A DNA stretch of 64,000 nucleotides. It comes from Haliscomenobacter sp041740695. GTDB lineage: Bacteria > Bacteroidota > Bacteroidia > Chitinophagales > Saprospiraceae. The stretch lies in NCBI RefSeq assembly GCF_041740695.1, contig NZ_JBGSLK010000003.1, positions 1-64,000 on the forward strand. The letters are read 5' to 3'. The position numbers and the translations under genes were made by a program. The notes below the pieces were generated by a model. The model saw nothing but the letters and a program-made list of their open reading frames with translations. It did not search any database and was not told the DNA's origin. The stretch's first letter is position 1; each line of letters opens with the position of its first letter. Positions 49,787 to 58,933 of the stretch are shown piece after piece.

Positions 49787-51109
49787 ATGAACACCACTAC
49801 TTTTTGGCACAAACTCGCCTTGTTTGTTGCCCTTACCACTTGTATGCCAGCTCTTTTTGCTCAACACGGTAGTTTCGAAGGTTTTTTGAAGCCCAAAGAA
49901 GGATTCAAAGTCGAGCCTTATGTCATGTTGCAACTGTGGAGTACCTACAGCCTGGATCATGAATTGTACAACACAACGACCAAACAATACGAACCTGTCG
50001 ACGACCGACTGAACTTCCTGTTTCGCCGTGCTCGGATCGGGTTTAAAATGCAGCCTTACGAGAATCTCCGTTTCAATGCAGTACTGGCCTATGATGCAAC
50101 CGGACGGGATGTTCAGGCAGGCACTGTTGGTGCAACAAACAATGGAGGTATTCCCTCAGTGGGCATTTTGGACGCCTACATGGAGTGGCGAATCAAACCC
50201 AAGAGTGAAAAATTTTACCTGGTCGCTGGTTTTTTTCGTCCACAACTCAGTCGGGAAAGTATCACCACAGCCTGGCAAACGTCTAGCATGGAAAAATCCG
50301 CCACTCAAACCTACGTTCGTCAGCACACTACCGGAGTAGGCCCAGGGCGCGTGGTGGGTGTCAACCTGGGGGGGTTGTTAAAAAGTGAATCTGAAAAAGT
50401 AGTACTCAATTATAACCTGGGCGTATTCAATCCAAGTTACACCAGCAACAGCGGGAATTCAGCGGGCACCCATTTTGCCCCCTTGCTCACCGGGCGTGCC
50501 GTTTTATCCCTCGGTGATCCCGAAATGAAACAATATGGGATTGCCTACAATATGAATTATTTCAACCAACGCAAAGGAATATCGATAGCCTTAAGTGGCT
50601 CCCGACAAGGGAAAACCGATATTTTTCAGCGTGCGGCCACCTTGGGGACCGATCTATTGTTCAATTATGACCACCTGAATGTCACCGCTGAATACCATCA
50701 ACTGTACCGCCAAGGTCACAGCAATGATAGCGATGAGCAACCCAAAACCTTCAACTACATTTCTCGCGTAGGGCATGCCCGGGCTGGTTACAACCTGGCG
50801 GTAGGAAAAAAATACTTTATTGAACCGAGCTTGATGTACATGCATTTTGCTGGGGCTAAAGATGCAGCGGGTCAAGCAAATGCTGCGCTAGTCAAAGCTT
50901 CTTCCGGTACTGAAAGTGCTTATGACGCTGGAATCAATTGGTATTTGAATGAAAAAAAATTAAAAGTGTTGCTGCACTACACCTGGCGTGCTGGTGACCC
51001 CGGAGCAGCTGGTGACGGAGCTACGGTCAATGAATACTTTTATCAATCTGGTGTAGGTGCCATTAGAAGAGGGAATTGGATCGGGCTTGGGATAAATGCT
51101 ATTTTTTAA
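49787..51109 (+). CDS. outer-membrane porin (OprP/OprO-like), paralogue 1
   Basis: A 440-residue protein with signal peptide (about 1-25). The rest alternates amphipathic beta-strands: RLNFLFRRARIGFKMQPYENLRFNAVLAYD, AYMEWRIKPKSEKFYLVAGFFRPQLSRESIT, and a terminal strand ending in Phe (GLGINAIF), the outer-membrane insertion signature. The overall pattern is that of phosphate-selective porins O and P. The pore specificity is unknown. It is duplicated immediately downstream (51189). Confidence 0.85.
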   Translation: MNTTTFWHKLALFVALTTCMPALFAQHGSFEGFLKPKEGFKVEPYVMLQLWSTYSLDHELYNTTTKQYEPVDDRLNFLFRRARIGFKMQPYENLRFNAVLAYDATGRDVQAGTVGATNNGGIPSVGILDAYMEWRIKPKSEKFYLVAGFFRPQLSRESITTAWQTSSMEKSATQTYVRQHTTGVGPGRVVGVNLGGLLKSESEKVVLNYNLGVFNPSYTSNSGNSAGTHFAPLLTGRAVLSLGDPEMKQYGIAYNMNYFNQRKGISIALSGSRQGKTDIFQRAATLGTDLLFNYDHLNVTAEYHQLYRQGHSNDSDEQPKTFNYISRVGHARAGYNLAVGKKYFIEPSLMYMHFAGAKDAAGQANAALVKASSGTESAYDAGINWYLNEKKLKVLLHYTWRAGDPGAAGDGATVNEYFYQSGVGAIRRGNWIGLGINAIF

Positions 51110-51188
51110 AGTATAAAAGCAAAGGAACGAAAAAATCTATCTAGCTTTGTTCTCTAGTTTATCGATCGTATTTATTGTAATAATATAA

Positions 51189-52532
51189 ATGGCTATGGCT
51201 TCCAATAACTGGGGCTGGAGGGCTCCGGCCCTCTCTATCTCTTTTGTGGCATGGATTTTCCTGTTATGGACTCCACTTTTTGCCCAGGAGCCTTTCCAGG
51301 GGTTCCTCAAAAACCGGGAAGGTTTTAAAATTGAGCCCCTTTTACAGTTCCAGTTCTGGAGCGTCTACAGCAGTAACCAAAAAGTATTTAACCCCCAAAC
51401 CAGGGTTTACGATGAGGTTGAAGATCGACTCAATTTTTTGATCCGCCGAGGTCGGGTTGGCTTCAGGATGCAACCTTTTGACAACCTGAAAGCTACCGTG
51501 ATGTTGTCTTTTGACGCCATCGGTCGGGATGTGCAAAGTGGTAATTTCGGGGCCGCAAACAATGGCGCTATCCCTTCAGTTGGCCTATTTGATGCATTTC
51601 TGGAATGGCGTCTGCAGCCCAAAAGTGAAAAATTCTTTCTGGTAGCTGGTTATTTTCGACCTCAAATCAGCCGAGAAAGCATCACTCCAGCCTGGCAGGT
51701 GGGCAGTTTAGAAAAGTCAGCCACTCAGACCTACCTGCGGCAACACATCCTTGGGATAAATGCCGGACGAACTGCTGGGGTCAACCTGGGTGGTTTGCTA
51801 AAAAACAGAACGGAAAAAGTGTGTCTTAATTACAACCTGGGCGTATTCAACCCGGGTTTCTATGCCTACAGCAACAACTCCGTAGGCAGCCAATTTTCAC
51901 CACTCTTGGTGGGTCGAACTGTACTAGCTCTCGGAGATCCCGAACTCAAACAATACGGAATCAGTTATTTACAAAACTACTTCAACCAACGCAAAGGTAT
52001 TTCTCTGGCGCTGGATGGCAGTACCCAGGGGCAGACCGATCTATTCAGCCGCAATACCTCCATTGGAGCAGATGTTTTACTCAACTGGAAAGCCTTGAAT
52101 GTAGATGCTGAATACCATCGAATGCTGCGCAGTGGCTCCCGCCAATTGCCCAATAATGCGGGGTTGCGCAACTTTGATTATACCTCCTCAGTTCAACACC
52201 TTCGCTTTAGCTACAATTGGATTGCAGGTAAAAAACTTTTCCTGGAACCAACCTTTACCCTGATGCAATACAAAGGAGCTACCGATCCTTTGGGTCAAGC
52301 TGACGCCCTAGCAGTACATACTTTTGCGGGAACTGAAACCTACTGCGACACAGGCATCAATTGGCACTTGCAGGAACGAAAATTAAAATTGATGCTGCAT
52401 TACATCTGGAGAAAAGGTGATCCCGGTGCTGCTGGCGATGGAGCTACGGTAAATGACTATTTTACACAAGCCAATGTAGGTGCCATCCGGCGGGGCAATT
52501 GGTTGGGATTGGGGTTAAATGCGATTTTTTAG
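51189..52532 (+). CDS. outer-membrane porin (OprP/OprO-like), paralogue 2
   Basis: A 447-residue tandem paralogue of the gene at 49787, 79 bases upstream. It shares GFLKNREGFKIEP, the RLNFLIRRGRVGFRMQP strand pair, FFLVAGYFRPQISRESIT, LNYNLGVFNP, YFNQRKGISLAL and the terminal GLGLNAIF. The signal peptide is longer (about 1-36). Divergence is spread through the external loops, as expected if the copies select different solutes. It is followed after 50 bases by the M1 peptidase gene and may be co-transcribed with it. Confidence 0.85.
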   Translation: MAMASNNWGWRAPALSISFVAWIFLLWTPLFAQEPFQGFLKNREGFKIEPLLQFQFWSVYSSNQKVFNPQTRVYDEVEDRLNFLIRRGRVGFRMQPFDNLKATVMLSFDAIGRDVQSGNFGAANNGAIPSVGLFDAFLEWRLQPKSEKFFLVAGYFRPQISRESITPAWQVGSLEKSATQTYLRQHILGINAGRTAGVNLGGLLKNRTEKVCLNYNLGVFNPGFYAYSNNSVGSQFSPLLVGRTVLALGDPELKQYGISYLQNYFNQRKGISLALDGSTQGQTDLFSRNTSIGADVLLNWKALNVDAEYHRMLRSGSRQLPNNAGLRNFDYTSSVQHLRFSYNWIAGKKLFLEPTFTLMQYKGATDPLGQADALAVHTFAGTETYCDTGINWHLQERKLKLMLHYIWRKGDPGAAGDGATVNDYFTQANVGAIRRGNWLGLGLNAIF

Positions 52533-52582
52533 CCAAATAATTAATGTTTCGTACTAAATTCAGGCTTCAAAAAATCAAATTC

Positions 52583-54178
52583 ATGAAGTCCCTAACCACC
52601 GTGTTCCTCCTCCTGTTCGTTACCACAGTACTTACAGCCCAATCCCCTGCCTACAACCCCCAGATCAACAGCATCGATGTGCAGCACTATCGCTTTAGCC
52701 TGACGCTCAAGGACGAAACGAATCGCATCGAAGGCCAGGCCGAAATCACTCTGCGTTTCAAACAAGCGGGCAACAGTTTTGCACTGGATTTGACCAACAC
52801 CAAAGCGGGTAAAGGAATGGAAGTCAGCACAGTAAATTACAACAACGCAGCCCTAAAATTCAGCCATAGCAATGACCGTTTGAGCATCACTTTGCCCAAT
52901 ACCATCCCGGCGGGAGCAACCATCACCGTGAGTGTACAATACGCTGGTGTCCCCGTAGATGGCCTCGTCATCGATGCCAACAAATTTGGTGACCGCACCT
53001 TTTTTGGCGACAATTGGCCCAATCGCGCCCATCATTGGCTGCCGACGGTGGATCACCCCTCCGATAAGGCTTCGGTGGAATTCATCGTCACCGCGCCCGA
53101 TCATTATCAGGTGATTGGCAATGGCATCCAAATTGAAGAAACCAACCTGGATGGAGGCTTACGCCGCACCCACTGGAAAGAAACCGTATTGCTGCCCACC
53201 AAAGTAATGGTCATTGGGGTGGCGCCTTTTGCGGTGCAGCTCGCTGGGGAGGTTCAAGGTATTCAAGTTAGTTCCTGGGTTTTCCCCGACAACCGAGCTG
53301 AGGGTTTTGCGGATTATAGTCAAGCGGTGGAAGTATTGGAGTGGTTCCACAAAAACATCGCTCCTTACCCCTACCGCAAATTGGCCAATGTACAATCCAA
53401 AACCCGCTACGGCGGCATGGAAAACGCCAGCAATATTTTTTACTTTGAAAACTCGGTGAATGGCAAAAAAGAACGGGAAGACCTGATCGCCCACGAAATT
53501 GCGCACCAATGGTTTGGCAACTCGGCTTCGGAGGCCAACTGGTACCACGTTTGGCTCAGCGAGGGTTTTGCTACGTATAGCACCCACCTTTACCACGAAG
53601 CCAAGTACGGTGCGGCCTCCCTGGCCGAACGGATGCGCAAAGACCGCTTCACCGTAGTACGTTATGCCGAGCGCAAACTGGCACCCATTGTAGATACCAC
53701 CGTAACCGACATCAACACGGTGCTCAATACCAACTCCTACCAAAAAGGCTCCTGGGTGTTGCACATGTTGCGCCACGAGATTGGCGATGCCGCATTCTGG
53801 AAAGGATATCGCGCATATTATCAAAAGTATCAAGGCAGCAACGCGCTGACTTCCGATTTGCAAAAAGTGATGGAAGAAGCCTCGGGTAAATCACTAAGTA
53901 CCTTTTTTAAACAATGGGTATTTCAGGCTGGGCAGCCCGAAATACAAACCCCCTACCGCTATGATGGTGGAGAAAAGATCATAGCCTTAACCGTCAAACA
54001 AGTACAAAAAAATCTATTTAGTTTTCCACTGGACATCCAATTCCTGGATGAAAATAAAAAGGTAATCCTGGAAAAAACCTTATCCATCAGTAAGGCACAA
54101 GAGGAGTTTGCGTTTCCTATTCAAGGTTATCCAAAAGACATCAAATTGGATCCAAATGCCTATTTGTTATTCAAATGA
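52583..54178 (+). CDS. short M1-family zinc aminopeptidase
   Basis: A 531-residue secreted metallopeptidase (signal peptide about 1-19). The N-terminal beta-saddle spans about 25-200 and the catalytic domain about 205-440. The zinc site is His304-Glu-Ile-Ala-His308 with Glu327 18 residues on. The substrate-anchoring GxMEN motif appears as GGMEN rather than GAMEN. The large C-terminal helical domain of aminopeptidase N is absent; only about 85 beta-rich residues follow. It should trim N-terminal residues from peptides in the periplasm. The start is set at the signal peptide. Confidence 0.88.
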   Translation: MKSLTTVFLLLFVTTVLTAQSPAYNPQINSIDVQHYRFSLTLKDETNRIEGQAEITLRFKQAGNSFALDLTNTKAGKGMEVSTVNYNNAALKFSHSNDRLSITLPNTIPAGATITVSVQYAGVPVDGLVIDANKFGDRTFFGDNWPNRAHHWLPTVDHPSDKASVEFIVTAPDHYQVIGNGIQIEETNLDGGLRRTHWKETVLLPTKVMVIGVAPFAVQLAGEVQGIQVSSWVFPDNRAEGFADYSQAVEVLEWFHKNIAPYPYRKLANVQSKTRYGGMENASNIFYFENSVNGKKEREDLIAHEIAHQWFGNSASEANWYHVWLSEGFATYSTHLYHEAKYGAASLAERMRKDRFTVVRYAERKLAPIVDTTVTDINTVLNTNSYQKGSWVLHMLRHEIGDAAFWKGYRAYYQKYQGSNALTSDLQKVMEEASGKSLSTFFKQWVFQAGQPEIQTPYRYDGGEKIIALTVKQVQKNLFSFPLDIQFLDENKKVILEKTLSISKAQEEFAFPIQGYPKDIKLDPNAYLLFK

Positions 54179-54372
54179 TGAATCATTGGCAAATGTTTAA
54201 AGATCATTAACACAAACAAAAGCCATTTTGTGGCTATTTCGCCGTTATTAGAGTTGACTTAGAAAAAAAATTGCGTCATAATTGTACCGATGAAATTCTT
54301 CAGAAGGCAACAGATTGATGCGAAATTTTTTACCTTGCAACCGCATTTCTCTATTAAAAAAAAATCGACGCG

Positions 54373-54687
54373 ATGAGAAAGTTACTGGCATTTGGATCGC
54401 TTTTGGCAATGATCTTACTTTTCTCCAACATGACTGTTGATAACGTGCAGCCCAAAAAAGCTGATGGTGAGAAAATCTACAAGCAGTACTGCGTAACCTG
54501 TCATGGTTTGCGTGGCGACATGGGCGTATCTGGTGCGGCCAATTTTGTTGAATCCAAACTAAAGGTGGAAGAACGCATCAAAGTCATCACCAATGGTCGC
54601 AACAACATGGCCAGCTTTAAAGCTTTGCTTGACAAAGAAAAAATCAAAGCTGTAGCGGCGTACACCATGAAATTGACTAAAGAATAA
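54373..54687 (+). CDS. small soluble cytochrome c
   Basis: A 104-residue class I cytochrome c with signal sequence (about 1-20), haem-binding Cys40-Val-Thr-Cys43-His44, and a distal-ligand candidate methionine in GRNNMASFKALL. It should shuttle electrons in the periplasm. It stands alone between a 194-base spacer with no visible features and a terminator. Confidence 0.88.
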   Translation: MRKLLAFGSLLAMILLFSNMTVDNVQPKKADGEKIYKQYCVTCHGLRGDMGVSGAANFVESKLKVEERIKVITNGRNNMASFKALLDKEKIKAVAAYTMKLTKE

Positions 54688-54730
54688 CGCGGAGCTGTTC
54701 AAACAAAAAACGTTAAAACAGCCTGTGGTT

Positions 54731-54765
54731 AATTAGGGAATGGACTATATGCCCATTCCCTAATT
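54731..54765 (+). terminator. 13-bp stem terminator after cytochrome c
   Basis: AATTAGGGAATGG (54731-54743) pairs exactly with 54753-54765 across a 9-base loop and is followed by CTTTATTTATCC. Forty-three bases after the stop. Confidence 0.7.
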
Positions 54766-54793
54766 CTTTATTTATCCATTTTTCCGCTCTACT

Positions 54794-55792
54794 ATGTCCA
54801 TTTTTGTAACTGGTGGTACAGGTTTTTTGGGTTCTTACCTGATTCGACATTTGTTGGCGGAAGGGTATACCGACATCACCGCGCTGCGCCGCCGCAACAG
54901 CAATTTTGATCTGGCTGGTGATTTTGCCGATCGGGTAGAATGGATCGAAGGGGAGCTGAATGACCCCTATAGTCTGGCTGAAGGCATCCAGGGCAAAAAA
55001 TGGGTCTTCCACATCGCCGCGATCATTTCCTTCATGGAGCGGGACCGCAAAAAAATGCAGTCCGTCAACGCGGAAGGAACTGCGTACATCGTCGATGCCT
55101 GTTTGAATGAAGGGGTCGAGAAGTTGTTGCACGTGAGTTCGATAGCCGCGGTAGGCCGCACCAAACCCGTCCAGGTGCTGAATGAAAAAAACATTTTTCA
55201 AACCAGCCCTTACAATACCGAATACGGGATCAGCAAATTTTTGGGTGAACAGGAAGTATGGCGTGGCATTGCCGAAGGGCTAAATGCGGCCATCGTCAAC
55301 CCTGGGGTGATCCTGGGCGCTGGGCGCTGGCACGAGGGCACCGGGCAGTTTTTTGCCAACATTCACAAAGGATTCAGCTATGTCCCTACTGGTACAATCA
55401 GCGTGGTCGATGTGCGCGATGTGGCACGGATGTTGCTGGTTTTGGCCAAAAGTGACATCGCTGAAGAACGCTTCATCGCCAATGCGGGCGAAATGAGTTA
55501 CCGGGAATTTTTTGGTGCCATTGCCCAGGAATTGAAAGCGAGAAAGCCCAATATCACCATTACCCCTTTCCTGCGCGAATTAGCCTGGCGCTTGGCCTTG
55601 GTTCCAACCCTGTTTACGGGAAAAGCGCCAATCATCACCAAAGAAAATATGCGTCAAGCCGCTTTGGAGTATGTTTTTGAAAATGAAAAATCCAAAAATT
55701 TACTCCAATTTGAGTATACACCAATTGGCCAAACCATTTCCGAAACGAGCAGTGCTTTTTTGAAATCAGGGGGAAAAACTGTAGTGTTTTAA
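54794..55792 (+). CDS. NAD-dependent epimerase/dehydratase (extended SDR, DFR-like)
   Basis: A 332-residue extended short-chain dehydrogenase. The dinucleotide loop is GGTGFLGSYL (about 7-16) and the active site is Ser..Tyr-x-x-x-Lys with YGISKFLGE (about 141-149). It resembles dihydroflavonol reductase / 3-beta-hydroxysteroid dehydrogenase relatives. The C-terminal part (about 240-300) is a substrate lid. The substrate is unknown. The next gene follows after 56 bases on the same strand. Confidence 0.85.
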   Translation: MSIFVTGGTGFLGSYLIRHLLAEGYTDITALRRRNSNFDLAGDFADRVEWIEGELNDPYSLAEGIQGKKWVFHIAAIISFMERDRKKMQSVNAEGTAYIVDACLNEGVEKLLHVSSIAAVGRTKPVQVLNEKNIFQTSPYNTEYGISKFLGEQEVWRGIAEGLNAAIVNPGVILGAGRWHEGTGQFFANIHKGFSYVPTGTISVVDVRDVARMLLVLAKSDIAEERFIANAGEMSYREFFGAIAQELKARKPNITITPFLRELAWRLALVPTLFTGKAPIITKENMRQAALEYVFENEKSKNLLQFEYTPIGQTISETSSAFLKSGGKTVVF

Positions 55793-55848
55793 CACGCTGC
55801 CAGCCACATTTCAACTTTTCAACTTTTTTCACCTAAAACTATAGCCAC

Positions 55849-56499
55849 ATGTCCCGTTCAGCTTCCATTGTTGTGCTGTTTTTTATCAGTCTGTCCATGA
55901 CGTGTACCCGCCACACTCCTCCCAGTGCCGACGCAGTCCTAGCCAACTACTTTCAACCAACTACACTCAGCGATACCACCCATCTGGAGCTACCTGATGA
56001 AAACCTGACGCCGATTGCCGGCGATACCATCCCCACCACTTTATTTTTTCGGACCCTGGGGCCTTTAATGCAGCAGGTGGACTACATTGTCGATTCTACC
56101 TCCAGTGTAGTCGTCGCCTTGCAGCGCTTTCCGCTGAATGAGCGTTACGATGGATGTTTGGTGCACCTCACCCAAAATTGGTTCAAACATCAGTCCGTTT
56201 TACTTTTTGATAAACAAACCCAGCGCTTCACTGAGCGTTTCACCGTGGGCGAATGGTATGGTGGCGAAGGTGGCCAAATTCTGATCGGCTCCTGGCTCTT
56301 CGACTACAATGGAGACGGGAACAATGACCTCGTATGCCGTACCATCGAACACAGTACCACTCTTTCAACCAACGATGAGGTCGAAGAAAAATGGGCCGAA
56401 TCCGCCGAATTGCTCCTTTGGCAAAAAAGCACCTGGAAAAAAAATACCGTAGACTCGGCTACATTGGTCAAAAACTACCCTATCCGCTCAGTTTGGTAG
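55849..56499 (+). CDS. hypothetical lipoprotein
   Basis: A 216-residue protein with a lipoprotein-type N-terminus (ISLSMTC, Cys near 19). The body is beta-rich; one calcium-loop-like DYNGDGNNDLVCRT lies at about 149-162, as in single FG-GAP or EF-hand-like loops. I do not recognise a family. It is in line with the epimerase upstream and lipA downstream, but the spacers (56 and 116 bases) leave operon structure uncertain. Confidence 0.7.
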   Translation: MSRSASIVVLFFISLSMTCTRHTPPSADAVLANYFQPTTLSDTTHLELPDENLTPIAGDTIPTTLFFRTLGPLMQQVDYIVDSTSSVVVALQRFPLNERYDGCLVHLTQNWFKHQSVLLFDKQTQRFTERFTVGEWYGGEGGQILIGSWLFDYNGDGNNDLVCRTIEHSTTLSTNDEVEEKWAESAELLLWQKSTWKKNTVDSATLVKNYPIRSVW

Positions 56500-56615
56500 C
56501 CCAACTTTTCACTTTTCGCTTTTCACTTTTCACTCCCCTAAACATTTTCCCACCTTTTGCTGTACTATTCTGGAATTTATCTCAATTTTGCAGCTTGTAA
56601 AAGCGGAGTAAAGTT

Positions 56616-57476
56616 ATGGTTGAACTACCTGTTGTCAGCAAGGAAAGTACTGAGAATACCCGGACGCGCAAACCAGACTGGTTGCGGGTCAAGTTGCCCA
56701 TTGGTCCCAACTACCGCAAGGTGCGGACCCTGGTCGACGAGTACAAGCTACACACCATTTGCCAAAGCGGCAATTGCCCAAATATGGGCGAATGCTGGGG
56801 CGCAGGTACGGCCACCTTTATGATCCTGGGCAACACTTGTACCCGTTCTTGCTCCTTCTGTGCCGTAAAAACGGGCCGCCCCAACGAATACGACGCCGAT
56901 GAGCCCCGCCGCGTAGCCGAAGCCATCGTGCTCATGCAGGTCAAACACGCCGTAATCACCTCCGTCAACCGCGACGAACTGGCCGACCGGGGTGCTGAAA
57001 TCTGGCACCAAACCGTTCGCCTGGTCAAAGAAGCTTCTCCTTCCACCACTATAGAAACACTCATCCCCGACACCAAAGCCAACTGGGAAGCCCTGGAACG
57101 CATGATCTCCGCCGGACAAGAGGTAGTGTCGCACAACATGGAAACCGTAGAACGCCTCTACCGCAAAGTACGCCCCCAAGCCAAATACCAACGCAGTCTG
57201 GAGCAAATCCAACGCACCAAATCGGGCATCATGGTCGGCCTGGGCGAAACGCAAGAAGAGGTGCTTAAAATTATGGATGACCTCGTAGCACACAACTGCG
57301 ACGTACTCACCATCGGGCAATATTTACAACCTACTCAAATGCACATCGCTGTAGCAGAGTTCATCCACCCGGATGTGTTTGCCATGTACAAAGAAGTTGG
57401 CCTGCAGAAAGGCTTCAAGTTTGTAGAGAGTGGGCCGCTGGTAAGGTCGAGTTACCATGCGGAGCGGCATTTGTAG
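56616..57476 (+). CDS. lipA: lipoyl synthase
   Basis: A 286-residue radical-SAM enzyme that inserts two sulphurs into octanoyl groups on lipoyl domains. Auxiliary cluster ligands: Cys49, Cys54, Cys60 (CQSGNCPNMGEC). Radical-SAM cluster ligands: Cys75, Cys79, Cys82 (CTRSCSFC). The C-terminal RSSYHAE supplies the serine that binds the auxiliary cluster. Length and motif order are typical. No lipB is adjacent. Confidence 0.96.
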   Translation: MVELPVVSKESTENTRTRKPDWLRVKLPIGPNYRKVRTLVDEYKLHTICQSGNCPNMGECWGAGTATFMILGNTCTRSCSFCAVKTGRPNEYDADEPRRVAEAIVLMQVKHAVITSVNRDELADRGAEIWHQTVRLVKEASPSTTIETLIPDTKANWEALERMISAGQEVVSHNMETVERLYRKVRPQAKYQRSLEQIQRTKSGIMVGLGETQEEVLKIMDDLVAHNCDVLTIGQYLQPTQMHIAVAEFIHPDVFAMYKEVGLQKGFKFVESGPLVRSSYHAERHL

Positions 57477-58049
57477 TGGATTAGTTTTCATGAGGTATTG
57501 AATGCCCCAATGATGATGGTCATAATGGAGTATTGATGAGTATTTCTAATTTAATCAGTCCTAAAACATAGGAACTACCATTTTTTTTAATAAAAGAGGG
57601 AATTTTGGAACCAACTCTCAGATAATATAGTTATATTAGCGATGTTTTTGCACGTTACAAGAACATCCGGAAATAAGAATCAAATAATACCTACTAAATG
57701 TAGAAAGTGTGTGATCTGTTACTTACAATGAGCTAAGCCTCGACTACGACTTTTACTTAGTGATAGTTCAGCGACGAAATCCGAAATGATTAGCGAAATT
57801 TTGAAATTGAGCCAAAAACACAAATTAGGCATCCTCGAAGAGTTTTATATTCACTACTGACTGATAGCCGGTATTTTCTTGTTTTGAATATTTGTGATTT
57901 GGACAATGGTGTCCAAAACTTCCAATTCTGAGCAAGAAATTAAGAATTCACAATAGGCTTCTATCGAAAATAAATTTCAGAATCATCTTGATTCCAAGTG
58001 CAACATCATTTCTGCATTAATAATTTTCTAAAAACTTTTACACGATCTG
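57477..58049 (+). other. 573-base AT-rich spacer without a supported gene
   Basis: No hairpin with a T-run, tRNA or repeat is evident. The longest codon run of interest is ATG 57786 to TGA 57860 (24 residues, ILKLSQKHKLGILEEFY), too short to call. Stops are scattered in all frames. It marks the change from the GC-moderate lipA gene to the AT-richer cluster that follows and may be decayed DNA at an island edge. Confidence 0.5.
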
Positions 58050-58922
58050 ATGACTGCCAAACAAATCAGAGAAAAAATTCAATCTCATCTTGGAAAGGGA
58101 GAAGTAGAAGAATGCCTCTCAACCTTACTTTCTGCTTTAGGCAATACTCCTCGTCGGAGAGAACGTGATAATGCATTAATGCTAAAAGCTAAATGGGAAG
58201 GTTTAAAACAAGAGCAACTAAGGGGAATATTAAGTAGAGAAGAATATGAGGTAGCATTTAATAAAATTATTTCAGGCATACAGGCCGTTATCAATGATAT
58301 TGATCATGATCCTGAAAACATACTATATAGCCCACAGAAATTTGATTTCAAAGGGATATACTTTGTTGTAGGAATTCTGCTGATCGCCGTATTATTCAGT
58401 GGTTATTACTTCGTGAAAATCGCAAATTCCAATGCTAAAGAGTCCAATATTGAACCCCTCGATACTTTGGACAAATCTAATGAAGGTGGTGTCGCAAAGG
58501 GGAAAGATTCCATTCATTCGAATACCACCGAGCAAAATAATCATACGACTGAAAAGAAGAAGAAAGAACCAACTACCAACAGCACAGAGAGAAAGGATGA
58601 TAAAGTACCCGAAACTAATGATTCTGATGAAGAAAGGTCCATTGATAAGCCGGAACCACCTCCAGTTCAACCTGAGTCAAAGGAAAAAAACTATACCCAA
58701 ATAATCAACATTCCGAAGGGAATCAAGGTGTGGTTTGATTACAATGGGGAATATATTGAAGCTCAAGTCCAGGGAGAAAAACAGGTTTTTAACATTCCTC
58801 AATCCCTCTTTCTGAAGAATCCTCTGGTAACAGTAGTTTTTGAAAAAGAGGGGGTAACAGATAACAGTAAACGTGAAGTTCAGAAGTTAAGACAGATTAC
58901 TTTACCAGATAAATTTAAATAA
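58050..58922 (+). CDS. EAD11-like domain membrane protein
   Basis: A 290-residue protein in three parts. The cytoplasmic N-terminus (1-86) resembles effector-associated domain 11: IREKI...KGEVEECLSTLL, then LKQEQLRGILSREEYEVAFNKIISGIQAVI. One transmembrane helix follows (about 102-123). The outer part starts with a Lys/Glu/Thr/Pro-rich linker (about 125-215), then a small beta domain (about 218-290, INIPKGIKVWFDYNGEYIE). EAD modules work as homotypic adaptors linking sensors and effectors in bacterial conflict systems. Here the domain is tied to a probable surface sensor. It is 11 bases from the next gene and evidently co-transcribed. The domain call is from pattern only. Confidence 0.7.
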   Translation: MTAKQIREKIQSHLGKGEVEECLSTLLSALGNTPRRRERDNALMLKAKWEGLKQEQLRGILSREEYEVAFNKIISGIQAVINDIDHDPENILYSPQKFDFKGIYFVVGILLIAVLFSGYYFVKIANSNAKESNIEPLDTLDKSNEGGVAKGKDSIHSNTTEQNNHTTEKKKKEPTTNSTERKDDKVPETNDSDEERSIDKPEPPPVQPESKEKNYTQIINIPKGIKVWFDYNGEYIEAQVQGEKQVFNIPQSLFLKNPLVTVVFEKEGVTDNSKREVQKLRQITLPDKFK

Positions 58923-58933
58923 ACTAAACCAAC

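Noticed and set aside
57786..57860. 24-codon ATG frame in the spacer after lipA
   Set aside because: Too short, with no ribosome-binding site or conservation that I can judge; noted only in the spacer entry.
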